Below, piece after piece: positions 7,473 through 14,227 of a stretch of DNA of 19,841 nt. The first letter of the stretch is position 1, and the number at the start of each line of letters is the position of its first letter. The stretch comes from Clostridiales bacterium (lineage in GTDB: Bacteria > Bacillota > Clostridia > Christensenellales > Christensenellaceae). The DNA is taken from positions 1-19,841 of the forward strand of contig DOMW01000063.1 of the NCBI GenBank assembly GCA_003510345.1. Direction: 5' to 3'. The notes under the pieces are model-generated. The model was not told where the DNA came from, ran no database searches, and saw nothing but the letters and a program-made list of their open reading frames with translations. Both the position numbers and the translations under genes were made by a program.

Positions 7473-9956
7473 CTACAGCTTATGCTCCGTCCGCGCGATG
7501 ATATCATTTTGCAGGTTGCGGTCGAGCGGCGCGAAGAGCGCGCTGTACCCGGCAACGCGCACCATAAGGTCTTTGTATTTTTCAGGTTCGGCCTGCGCTT
7601 TTTTCAATACTGCGGCGTCCACAATGTTGAACTGGACGTGCATTCCCTTAAGGTCGCCCAAAAACGTGCGGATCAGCGAAATAAACTTCTCGTTGCCGTT
7701 TGGTGTTTCGAGGGAAGACGGGTTCAGCTTTATGTTGAGCAATTGCCCGCCGGAAACCAGAACGGTGGGTAGCTTGCTCACCGATTTCAGCGACGCGGTC
7801 GGCCCGTTCACATCCGTGCCGTGCATGGGCGAGGTCGTGTCCGCGAGCGGTTCGCCCGAAAGCCTGCCGTCCGGGGTCGCTCCCACCGTTTCACCAAAGG
7901 GCACATTTGCCGATATCGTACTGGTAGAGGGCTGCCACATAGCGCCGATCGGCCCTCTGCCGTCGCGCGTCGTCTTGTATTTCACGATCTCTTCGCAGAT
8001 AAAGCGGAAGTATTCCGTTGTGAGGCTGTCCACATAATCGTCGTCATTGCCAAATTTGGGCGCGTTCAGCAGTATCTGGCGGATTTCCGCGCCGGTGGGC
8101 GTGGTGGTGCCGTCCGCAAAATTTGTGCGCAGCGCGTGGAGTATCTGTTCGCCCGTTAATACCTTTTCCTCGAACAGTATTTTTTTGATCGCCGCGAGGC
8201 AATTACCCACGTTTGCCGTGCCGATAAATTCCGGGCCGGCGTAATCATACAGCATCCCGCCCTCCTTGAGCGGTTTTCCCCTACCGATGCAATCTTCGAC
8301 CAGCATGGATACCAGCGGGTCGCCGATGTGTATTTCCGTGCATTTATCGATGATATTATCCCAGATGACCTGCTGCCTGATATAAAACGCGCTAAACTCC
8401 TTTACCGCGTCAAACACTTCGCCGAAAGACCGGAACGTGGAGAGGTCGCCTTTTCCGCGGTGGTTGCACAGCCCCGTGCGCGGGTCCACGCCGTTGTTTA
8501 TGGCGAGCTCTACGATTTTCCCCAGGCTTATAAGCCCCGAGCCGTTTGGCCGGTGCCCGCATTTGCCTTCGCTCACCGCCTCCACGCACCCAACGACGGA
8601 ATATTCCGTGGCGTCCTGCACGGGCATCCCACGGTTTACGAGCGCGGGGATATATATCTCGTCGCTGTATAGCGCGGGCTGCCCGCCGCCCCGCTTGATG
8701 CAGTCGAGGCACGCCTGTATAAATTTATTGGAAATGCGGTCGTGGTACCGCGCGGATATGGAGGGCGTATGCAGCGCAATCGCCGCCTGCGTCTCCAGCA
8801 CAAGGTAAGAAAGCTCGTTTGTGGCGTCGTGCCCGTTTTGATCCTGCCCCGCTATCGTGATGTTCTGGAACAACTGGTAGCCGGAAAAGCTTTTCTGGTT
8901 GTCGAACGTAAATATTTTGTTGAGTTGGAACAATTTCAGAAAAAGGCAGCTCAAAAGCTCTACCGCGTCTTCGCTGCTTGTAAGCGCGCCCGATTTGATA
9001 TCGTCTTCATAAAAATGCAGCAGGTTGGTATCCAGCCGCCCCAACGAATAGGAATGGCCGTTGTTTTCGATCTGTATGACAAGGTTGATAAACCAGTATG
9101 CCTGCAACGCCTCATGGAATGTGCGCGCCGGGTGTTCGGGTACGCGGCCGCAAATATCGGCGATAGTGAGCAATTCGGCTTTTCTTGTTCCGTCTTTCTC
9201 TTTTGCGGCCATCTCCTCCGCCAACCGGGCGTAGCGGTGCGCAAACGCCGTGATCGCGTCGCACAGCATAACACAGGACTCAAGGAAAGGCAATTGCTCC
9301 ATTTGCCGCGGCACAGCCAGGTCGAGCGAATCGATCTTTGCCTGCGCCTGTTTTTTAAACGAGAGCAGCCCTTCGTGCGCCACGCGTTTTAAATCTACCG
9401 TCAAGTGGCCGTCGGCGCCGTTCATCAGCCAATAGGAATCCACCGCGTTTATTTTTCCCGTGGTGTGGATCTCTTCGGGCAGCATGCTGTTGCAGTAGTC
9501 GGCGTGCGTTTTCCCCGGCCAGTATTTTGCCGCCTCGCGGATATTTTTTTCATGTTCCCCGCTTATCAAAAACCGGTCGCCCTGGCGCTCGTCCGGCCTC
9601 ATGGGGTTCCCGTCCAGCTCGTCTATGATCCAGTCGATGGAAAACTCGGGGAACACCGGCGCGCTTCTGGGCGTGGAAGCCTGGTTTCCCACGAGCAGTT
9701 CGCCGTCCAGTATAAAGATGCTCATCGTTTCAAGCACGCGCTTTAAGGCTTTTGCGCGCTTGATCAATATATTGTCGCTTTCGCATTCCCTGTAGACGGC
9801 TGTCACGGCGGTTGCGCGCTCGGAGCAGACGGTCGGGGCGGAATCCAGTAAAAAATTCCGCAGCTTTTCAATACGCGGGCTTCGATATATTTTCTTGCCC
9901 AAAACCACCGCCCCGGTATCCGCATATTTTTTTTCATTCAGATTCACATACTTCAC
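7473..9956 (-). CDS. Glycyl radical enzyme, dehydratase/lyase branch (substrate unknown)
   Basis: This 827-residue enzyme uses a stable glycyl radical to generate a Cys thiyl radical that attacks its substrate. Gly803 lies in RVAGYSA near the C-terminus, and the thiyl residue is Cys457 in VVGCVEA with the partner Glu459. His184 in DGHLT and His301-Ser302 in NNGHSYSLGR sit where glycerol and propanediol dehydratases hold their diol. Pyruvate formate-lyase has two adjacent Cys; here there is one. The segment GKCGHRPNGSG has Arg469 12 residues after the Cys and Asn471 at the place of the dehydratase Asp. This resembles, as I recall them, E. coli YbiW/PflD-type enzymes. The GTG start has AAGGAGA 7 bases upstream. 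It is transcribed away from its activase. Polyol dehydratase or phosphosugar C-O lyase are both possible. Confidence 0.93.
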   Translation of the reverse strand: MKYVNLNEKKYADTGAVVLGKKIYRSPRIEKLRNFLLDSAPTVCSERATAVTAVYRECESDNILIKRAKALKRVLETMSIFILDGELLVGNQASTPRSAPVFPEFSIDWIIDELDGNPMRPDERQGDRFLISGEHEKNIREAAKYWPGKTHADYCNSMLPEEIHTTGKINAVDSYWLMNGADGHLTVDLKRVAHEGLLSFKKQAQAKIDSLDLAVPRQMEQLPFLESCVMLCDAITAFAHRYARLAEEMAAKEKDGTRKAELLTIADICGRVPEHPARTFHEALQAYWFINLVIQIENNGHSYSLGRLDTNLLHFYEDDIKSGALTSSEDAVELLSCLFLKLFQLNKIFTFDNQKSFSGYQLFQNITIAGQDQNGHDATNELSYLVLETQAAIALHTPSISARYHDRISNKFIQACLDCIKRGGGQPALYSDEIYIPALVNRGMPVQDATEYSVVGCVEAVSEGKCGHRPNGSGLISLGKIVELAINNGVDPRTGLCNHRGKGDLSTFRSFGEVFDAVKEFSAFYIRQQVIWDNIIDKCTEIHIGDPLVSMLVEDCIGRGKPLKEGGMLYDYAGPEFIGTANVGNCLAAIKKILFEEKVLTGEQILHALRTNFADGTTTPTGAEIRQILLNAPKFGNDDDYVDSLTTEYFRFICEEIVKYKTTRDGRGPIGAMWQPSTSTISANVPFGETVGATPDGRLSGEPLADTTSPMHGTDVNGPTASLKSVSKLPTVLVSGGQLLNIKLNPSSLETPNGNEKFISLIRTFLGDLKGMHVQFNIVDAAVLKKAQAEPEKYKDLMVRVAGYSALFAPLDRNLQNDIIARTEHKL

Positions 9957-10091
9957 GGTTTATCTCCTTTTCGATCGCCGCCTTAACCGGACGAAACCCA
10001 TATCCGGGCGGTTTCTGCCCGCACAGGCCATAACAACGCGACAGTACAAGTTCACCGCGCCACGCCTGCCCGGAATCGACGGCGCGAACGC

Positions 10092-10108
10092 GGTAAAAAC
10101 GATTTACC
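10092..10108. promoter_or_regulatory. Inverted repeat at the radical enzyme transcription start
   Basis: GGTAAA and TTTACC form a perfect 6-bp inverted repeat separated by 5 bases. It lies just downstream of the minus-strand -10 box (10115-10120), so it would occupy about +1 to +17 of the transcript. It could be an operator or a short 5' hairpin. Confidence 0.35.
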
Positions 10109-10114
10109 CACTAA

Positions 10115-10143
10115 AGTATATCGCCGAAAAACCGCGTTGTAAA
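10115..10143 (-). promoter_or_regulatory. Promoter of the glycyl radical enzyme gene
   Basis: On the minus strand TTTACA (10138-10143) and TATACT (10115-10120) are separated by exactly 17 bp, a near-consensus sigma-A promoter. Transcription would start near 10108, giving a leader of about 150 nt before the GTG at 9956. I recognise no riboswitch in that leader. Confidence 0.65.
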
Positions 10144-10206
10144 CATACTTTCGCCAATCCAGGTACAACTTATTGCGCGCGAGGTGAATCATGTAACACA
10201 ATGCTG

Positions 10207-10218
10207 TAACATATGTTA
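10207..10218. promoter_or_regulatory. 12-bp palindrome, candidate operator 1
   Basis: TAACATATGTTA is a perfect palindrome about 65 bp upstream of the -35 box of the radical enzyme promoter. A direct repeat TGTAACA (10192-10198 and 10205-10211) overlaps it. An almost identical site, TAACAAATGTTA, lies 86 bp away inside the opposite promoter. The pair suits a dimeric regulator controlling both directions; the SorC-type or the AraR-like regulator encoded nearby is the obvious candidate. Confidence 0.55.
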
Positions 10219-10279
10219 TTTCGGTTGTATTTTTTGTGCGTTTGTTGTATCCACCGCGCGCCGCGCCGCCGGAATTGCA

Positions 10280-10308
10280 TTGACACATGTAATAACAAAT
10301 GTTAGAGT
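10280..10308 (+). promoter_or_regulatory. Promoter of the activase-aldolase-regulator operon
   Basis: TTGACA (10280-10285) is followed after 17 bp by TAGAGT (10303-10308), a consensus -35 with a 4-of-6 -10. A start near 10315 leaves a leader of about 220 nt before the activase ATG. The leader contains a repeat element (10355-10454) and a 21-bp motif (10462-10482). The candidate operator 10293-10304 lies within the spacer and touches the -10 box. Confidence 0.6.
10293..10304. promoter_or_regulatory. 12-bp near-palindrome, candidate operator 2
   Basis: TAACAAATGTTA differs from the perfect palindrome at 10207-10218 by one base. It occupies the spacer between the -35 and -10 of the plus-strand promoter. 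A protein bound here would be expected to block that promoter. Confidence 0.5.
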
Positions 10309-10354
10309 ATAAAGGGCGCAGGGCAAGCCTTGCGCTAAAGCGCGCTAAGGGGCG

Positions 10355-10454
10355 GGCTGTTAATAAAGGCATGACATCTACAGTTTCTTGCTACCCAGGC
10401 CTTTTTTGACAGCCTGCGCGAAGCGCTGCATTTCAGGTTTTTTTGACACGCTGC
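10355..10454 (+). repeat. Intergenic repeat element, copy without inserted hairpin
   Basis: This is the partner of the element at 7044-7217, in opposite orientation. It has the same ordered blocks: GGCTGTTAATAAAGGCA, GACATCT, a CTTGC, AGGCCTTTTTTGACAGCC, and an AGGTTTTTTTGACAC. Where the other copy has the 62-bp hairpin, this one has only a few bases near 10382-10386. It lies in the leader of the activase operon. Confidence 0.7.
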
Positions 10455-10461
10455 TCCGCTA

Positions 10462-10482
10462 TTTAATCAGTGCTTACCTAAA
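10462..10482 (+). repeat. 21-bp dispersed motif, copy B
   Basis: This copy differs from copy A (1837-1857) by a single base. It lies 8 bp after the repeat element at 10355-10454 and 54 bp before the activase start. Confidence 0.7.
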
Positions 10483-10536
10483 GAGGCAGGGCATCAGGGC
10501 AACTTGACGAACGGCGTAAGGCTAAGGATTCGTGGG

Positions 10537-11463
10537 ATGAAACAACAACAGGGCAAAGTCTTCAATATCGAAAAATTCCATATCCACGACGGCCCGGGCA
10601 TACGCACAGCCGTTTTCTTAAAGGGATGTCATTTAAAGTGCCCCTGGTGTTCAAACCCGGAGTCGCAGTCCGCGAACCGGCAGCTCGTGCTCTACCAAAA
10701 CCTGTGTAAAGCATGCCTGCTATGCGAGAGGGTATGCCAAAACGGCGCGGTTTACCATATGGACAGCCGCGTGTTCACGAATCGGCAGGCGTGTGATTTT
10801 TGCGGGAAATGCGAGGCCATGTGCCCGCATTCCGCGCGCGAGATCTATGGCCGGGATATGGATGTGCGGCAGGTGATGCACGAGGTCTTAAAGGACGCGG
10901 CGTATTACGCGCGTTCGGGCGGCGGGGTCACGATATCTGGCGGCGAGCCGCTGCTTCAGGCGGAATTTGCGCGGGCGATCGCAAAAGAATGCAAGCGCGA
11001 ACTGCTTGCCGTAGCGGTGGAGACGACCGGGCTTGTGGAATGGGAACAGGCGTGGCGCGCGCTCGAATACGCGGACGAGGTGCTGCTCGACGTAAAAACG
11101 ACGGAGCCGCCTAAAATGGACATACTCTTTGGCAAGCATATGGACGGCGCACAACAGTTACAATTACTGAAGAGCAATATCGCAAACCTCCGCCAAGAGG
11201 GCAAACAGGTGGTGTTCCGCTGCCCCATCATTCCGGGCTTCAATTACTACCGGGAACATGTACTCGCAGTGATTGGCTGGGCAAAAGAGCTTGACGTAGC
11301 GCAGATCGACCTACTGCCGTTTCATCAGTTCGGCAAGCATAAATATGCCGCGCTCGGCATGGAGTACAAGTACGCGGACGACGCGCAGTTCCGCAACGGG
11401 GACATGGAGGAGTTTAAGGAATTGATCCTGCAAAATGGGCTGCGCTGTGAGATCGGCGGCTGA
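10537..11463 (+). CDS. Glycyl radical enzyme activase (radical SAM)
   Basis: This 308-residue enzyme uses S-adenosylmethionine and a [4Fe-4S] cluster to install the glycyl radical, here surely on the divergently encoded enzyme. The radical SAM cluster motif is Cys31-x3-Cys35-x2-Cys38 in GCHLKCPWCSN. Two ferredoxin-like clusters follow, Cys57/60/63/67 and Cys86/89/92/96, as in activases of the dehydratase-type branch; the pyruvate formate-lyase activase lacks this insert. SAM binding is marked by ISGGEPLLQ near 133-141. I chose the ATG at 10537 over a TTG at 10504 because AAGGA lies 8 bases before it. It opens a five-gene plus-strand run, with 44 bp to the aldolase gene. It acts in the cytoplasm and is oxygen-sensitive. 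Confidence 0.94.
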   Translation: MKQQQGKVFNIEKFHIHDGPGIRTAVFLKGCHLKCPWCSNPESQSANRQLVLYQNLCKACLLCERVCQNGAVYHMDSRVFTNRQACDFCGKCEAMCPHSAREIYGRDMDVRQVMHEVLKDAAYYARSGGGVTISGGEPLLQAEFARAIAKECKRELLAVAVETTGLVEWEQAWRALEYADEVLLDVKTTEPPKMDILFGKHMDGAQQLQLLKSNIANLRQEGKQVVFRCPIIPGFNYYREHVLAVIGWAKELDVAQIDLLPFHQFGKHKYAALGMEYKYADDAQFRNGDMEEFKELILQNGLRCEIGG

Positions 11464-11507
11464 CGGACAACAATCGAAAGTGATTATCGAAAGGAAGAAC
11501 AAAAACG

Positions 11508-12143
11508 ATGTACGAAAATGAAAAAAAAGAAATCATCAGCGCGGCGCTTGAGTTGAAATACAACAACCTCATCGCGCTTTCCGGCGGTAATGTGAGTATG
11601 CGGATGCCCAACGGGGATTACGTCGTCACGCCGTCCGGCATGGGGTACGACAATATGGTGCCGGACGACCTGATTGTTTTTAACAAGGAAAAAGAGATAA
11701 TAGAAGGGTACAGGAAACCATCGGTGGATACGGCGGCGCTCGAATACATCTACGACCACATGCCGGAAGTGAACGCCATCATACATACGCACCAGCCCTA
11801 CGCGACGGCGGTGGGGCTTGTGAGCGACACGCTTCCCGCGTGCTCCACCACGCTTTCCAATGTGTGCCTGGGCGCGGTAAACGTGACGCGCTACAGCCCG
11901 CCGGGCCATGTGGGGATGGGCGAGCTGACCGTAGAATACGCGGGGGGCAAGCGGGCGGTCATACTAAAACACCACGGCGTGATCACCATAGGCGAAACAT
12001 TGAAGCAGGCGCTCTACGCGGCGGTGTATATGGAGGAAGTGGCAAAGCTTTACCTTGCGGCGAAAGCGGTGGGAGAACCCGCCATTATGACAGAAGAGCA
12101 AAACAGGCTGGCTGTGGAGGCGTTTGAGCGGTACGGGCAGTGA
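11508..12143 (+). CDS. Class II aldolase/epimerase-family protein (FucA/AraD fold)
   Basis: This 211-residue zinc enzyme belongs to the aldolase II/adducin fold, whose members cleave fuculose-, rhamnulose- or deoxyribulose-1-phosphate, or epimerise ribulose-5-phosphate. Zinc ligands are His93 and His95 in HTHQ and a His in LKHHGV near 155. LSGGNVSMR and TPSG near the N-terminus form the phosphate-binding region. The acid position is Asp74 in KPSVDT: fuculose-phosphate aldolases have Glu there, whereas L-ribulose-5-phosphate 4-epimerases have Asp. The rest, SPPGHVGMGEL and the missing epimerase Asp near 120, looks aldolase-like. Its place between a radical enzyme activase and a SorC-type regulator, with an aldo/keto reductase downstream, favours cleavage to a triose phosphate and a small carbonyl. 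The actual substrate is unknown. AAGGAAG precedes the ATG. Confidence 0.88.
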   Translation: MYENEKKEIISAALELKYNNLIALSGGNVSMRMPNGDYVVTPSGMGYDNMVPDDLIVFNKEKEIIEGYRKPSVDTAALEYIYDHMPEVNAIIHTHQPYATAVGLVSDTLPACSTTLSNVCLGAVNVTRYSPPGHVGMGELTVEYAGGKRAVILKHHGVITIGETLKQALYAAVYMEEVAKLYLAAKAVGEPAIMTEEQNRLAVEAFERYGQ

Positions 12144-12192
12144 CTGAAAAGCGCGAAGCAAAACGGGCCTTCCGCAGGGTGGGAAACGTACT

Positions 12193-13182
12193 ATGGGTAA
12201 AATGAATGATTTGCAATTGATGGTGCAGGTGTCAAAAATGTATTACCTGAAAAGGATGACACAGGCCCAAATAGCCAAAGAGGTGGGCATTTCCCGGCCC
12301 GCTGTTTCCATACTGCTTTCCGAAGCGATGAAAGGCGGGCTCATCGAGATAAAAATAAAAGACCCCTCCGCCAACAACGACAAGCTTTCCCGGATATTGG
12401 CGCAGAAATTTTCACTGAAAGAGTGCCGCGTCGTCCCCACCACTATACTGGACGAAAACGCGCTTCTGAAAATCGTCGCGTCGCAGGCGGTGGGGCTGGC
12501 AAAAGAAGCTATTGAAAACGGCGGCACTCTCGGGATCGCATGGGGGAAGAGCTGCTACGCGTTTATGCAGGCTTTTCCCCGGGCGGACGGGCTTTTTGGC
12601 GTAGATGTTGTGCCGCTCACCGGCGGTTCCAACCTCGCGGGCATAGAATTTCAGCTCAACGAAACAGTGCGGATGTTTGCCGAAAAACTGAACGGCACGC
12701 CGCATTTTATTTATGCGCCGGCGATGGTCGAGACGGCCGAAGACAAAGCGATGTATATGCAAAGCACATACATGGGGCCGCTCGTAGAGAAATGGAAGAA
12801 CCTTGACCTTGCCGTCATTACCGCGGGGCGCGACCCGGCATACCGGATGGAGGAGGGCTTTTTGGGCAGGCGGATGCTGGAAGATCTTATCGCGTGCGTA
12901 AACAAAAACAACCGCCGCCCGGTGGGCGATATGTGCGCCCTGCATTTTGATATCACGGGCGCGTTTGTGGATGAAGAACACAACGACGTCGTGATCGGCG
13001 TGGGCAAGGACAACCTTATGGCGGCCGGGCATGTGCTTTGCGTCGCGTCCGGGTTAAGCCGTGTATTATCGGTTATCGGCGCGCTTAATACGGGGGTTGT
13101 CGATATACTGGTGATCGATGAAAATACGGCTAAAACGGTATTGGAGATTTTTGACGACGGCCTGGTAAAATGTTTGGTATAG
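12193..13182 (+). CDS. SorC/DeoR-type sugar-binding transcriptional regulator
   Basis: This 329-residue regulator has an N-terminal helix-turn-helix (about 20-50: MTQAQIAKEVGISRPAVSILL) and a SorC-type effector domain. That domain is recognised by GIAWGKS near 114-120, VVPLTGGS at 139-146 and a long NagB-like C-terminal half. Family members sense phosphorylated sugars or polyols and control the adjacent catabolic genes. It lies 49 bp after the aldolase and 49 bp before the aldo/keto reductase, so it is probably co-transcribed and autoregulated. The palindromes at 10207-10218 and 10293-10304 are candidate binding sites. The ATG at 12193 has a weak GGGTGGGA upstream; an ATG three codons later is possible. 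Having a second regulator of another family at the end of the same run is unusual. Confidence 0.88.
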   Translation: MGKMNDLQLMVQVSKMYYLKRMTQAQIAKEVGISRPAVSILLSEAMKGGLIEIKIKDPSANNDKLSRILAQKFSLKECRVVPTTILDENALLKIVASQAVGLAKEAIENGGTLGIAWGKSCYAFMQAFPRADGLFGVDVVPLTGGSNLAGIEFQLNETVRMFAEKLNGTPHFIYAPAMVETAEDKAMYMQSTYMGPLVEKWKNLDLAVITAGRDPAYRMEEGFLGRRMLEDLIACVNKNNRRPVGDMCALHFDITGAFVDEEHNDVVIGVGKDNLMAAGHVLCVASGLSRVLSVIGALNTGVVDILVIDENTAKTVLEIFDDGLVKCLV

Positions 13183-13231
13183 AACAATATGATAAAAAGA
13201 ATTAAGAAAAAAGAATAAGGAGTATACGGGT

Positions 13232-14218
13232 ATGGAAAAAATGCGTATAGGTGATGTAGCGGTCACAAAACTGGCTTTGGGGGCGTGGGCAATCGGCGGC
13301 GGCCTGTGGTGGGGCGACAATGACGATAAGGAATCGGAAGCGACTATAAGGGAAGCTGTCGATTGCGGAATTGAGTTGATCGATACGGCACCCGCTTACG
13401 GGTTTGGCCACAGCGAGGAAGTCGTGGGAAGGGCGCTTTCGGGCATTCGTGACAGAGTAAAGATATCCACAAAATGCGGTATCGTCTGGGGAGACACGGA
13501 AGGCAGCTTCTATTTCACGCTGGGCGATAAAACCGTAAGGCGGAACCTTTCCGCGGCTTCCATCATGCGCGAAGCGGAAAACAGCTTAAGGCGGCTTAAT
13601 ACCGACCATATCGACCTGTACATCACGCACTGGCAGTCCGTACCGCCGTTTATCACCCCGGTAGAAGAGACGATGAGCGCGCTTTTGAAGCTGAAAGAAC
13701 AGGGAAAGATATTGGGGATCGGCATCTCCAACGCGACGCCGGATATCTTAAACGAATACCTTGCCTGCGGGAAGGTGGATCTGGTGCAGGAAAAATTCAG
13801 CATACTGGACCGGGCGGCCTACCTCTCCTTTGAAGATATCTGTAAAGATAAAGATGTGGTGTTCCAGGCGTATTCCCCGATGGAGCTGGGGCTTTTGACC
13901 GGAAAGATAAGCGACGATTACGTGCCGGATAAAGATTCCGCCCGGGCCGGGAAGGATCTGTTTGAGCCGGAAAACATAAAGCTGGTAAACGCGATGCTCG
14001 CGAAGTGGCGGCCGCTGGTACAAAAGTATGACGCCAGCTATGCGCAGCTTGCCATCGTGTGGGCGGCGGCGCAGAATTACTTTGTAAACGTGCTCTGCGG
14101 CGCGCGTACAAAAGCCCAGCTCGCCGACAATATACGCGCAGGCCAGTTAAAGCTTGAAAAGGAAGATTTGGAGTTTTTGACCAAAACCGCGGATGAGGTA
14201 TTGCAAAAGAAAGTGTGA
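13232..14218 (+). CDS. Aldo/keto reductase
   Basis: This 328-residue TIM-barrel oxidoreductase reduces carbonyls with NAD(P)H in the cytoplasm. The catalytic tetrad is complete: Asp51 and Tyr56 in IDTAPAYGFG, Lys81 in ISTKCG and His133 in LYITHWQ. Length and the start LALGAWAIGG fit the IolS/YdbC-like group. AAGGAG lies 9 bases before the ATG. It sits between the two regulators, 49 bp after the SorC-type gene and 9 bp before the GntR-type gene. In this context it could reduce an aldehyde or hydroxyketone released by the aldolase, for example lactaldehyde or hydroxyacetone to 1,2-propanediol, or it could oxidise a sugar at the start of the pathway. Neither role is shown by the sequence. Confidence 0.92.
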   Translation: MEKMRIGDVAVTKLALGAWAIGGGLWWGDNDDKESEATIREAVDCGIELIDTAPAYGFGHSEEVVGRALSGIRDRVKISTKCGIVWGDTEGSFYFTLGDKTVRRNLSAASIMREAENSLRRLNTDHIDLYITHWQSVPPFITPVEETMSALLKLKEQGKILGIGISNATPDILNEYLACGKVDLVQEKFSILDRAAYLSFEDICKDKDVVFQAYSPMELGLLTGKISDDYVPDKDSARAGKDLFEPENIKLVNAMLAKWRPLVQKYDASYAQLAIVWAAAQNYFVNVLCGARTKAQLADNIRAGQLKLEKEDLEFLTKTADEVLQKKV

Positions 14219-14227
14219 CCATTCGCC

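Noticed and set aside
7473..9956. Pyruvate formate-lyase
   Set aside because: That enzyme has two adjacent active-site Cys; this protein has a single Cys in GCVE and an activase with two extra ferredoxin clusters.
10052..10372. A 106-residue minus-strand frame across the divergent control region
   Set aside because: It covers both promoters and the palindromes and has no ribosome site or protein-like pattern.
10315..10536. Riboswitch in the long activase leader
   Set aside because: The leader is largely made of dispersed repeats shared with other spacers, and no known riboswitch core was recognised.
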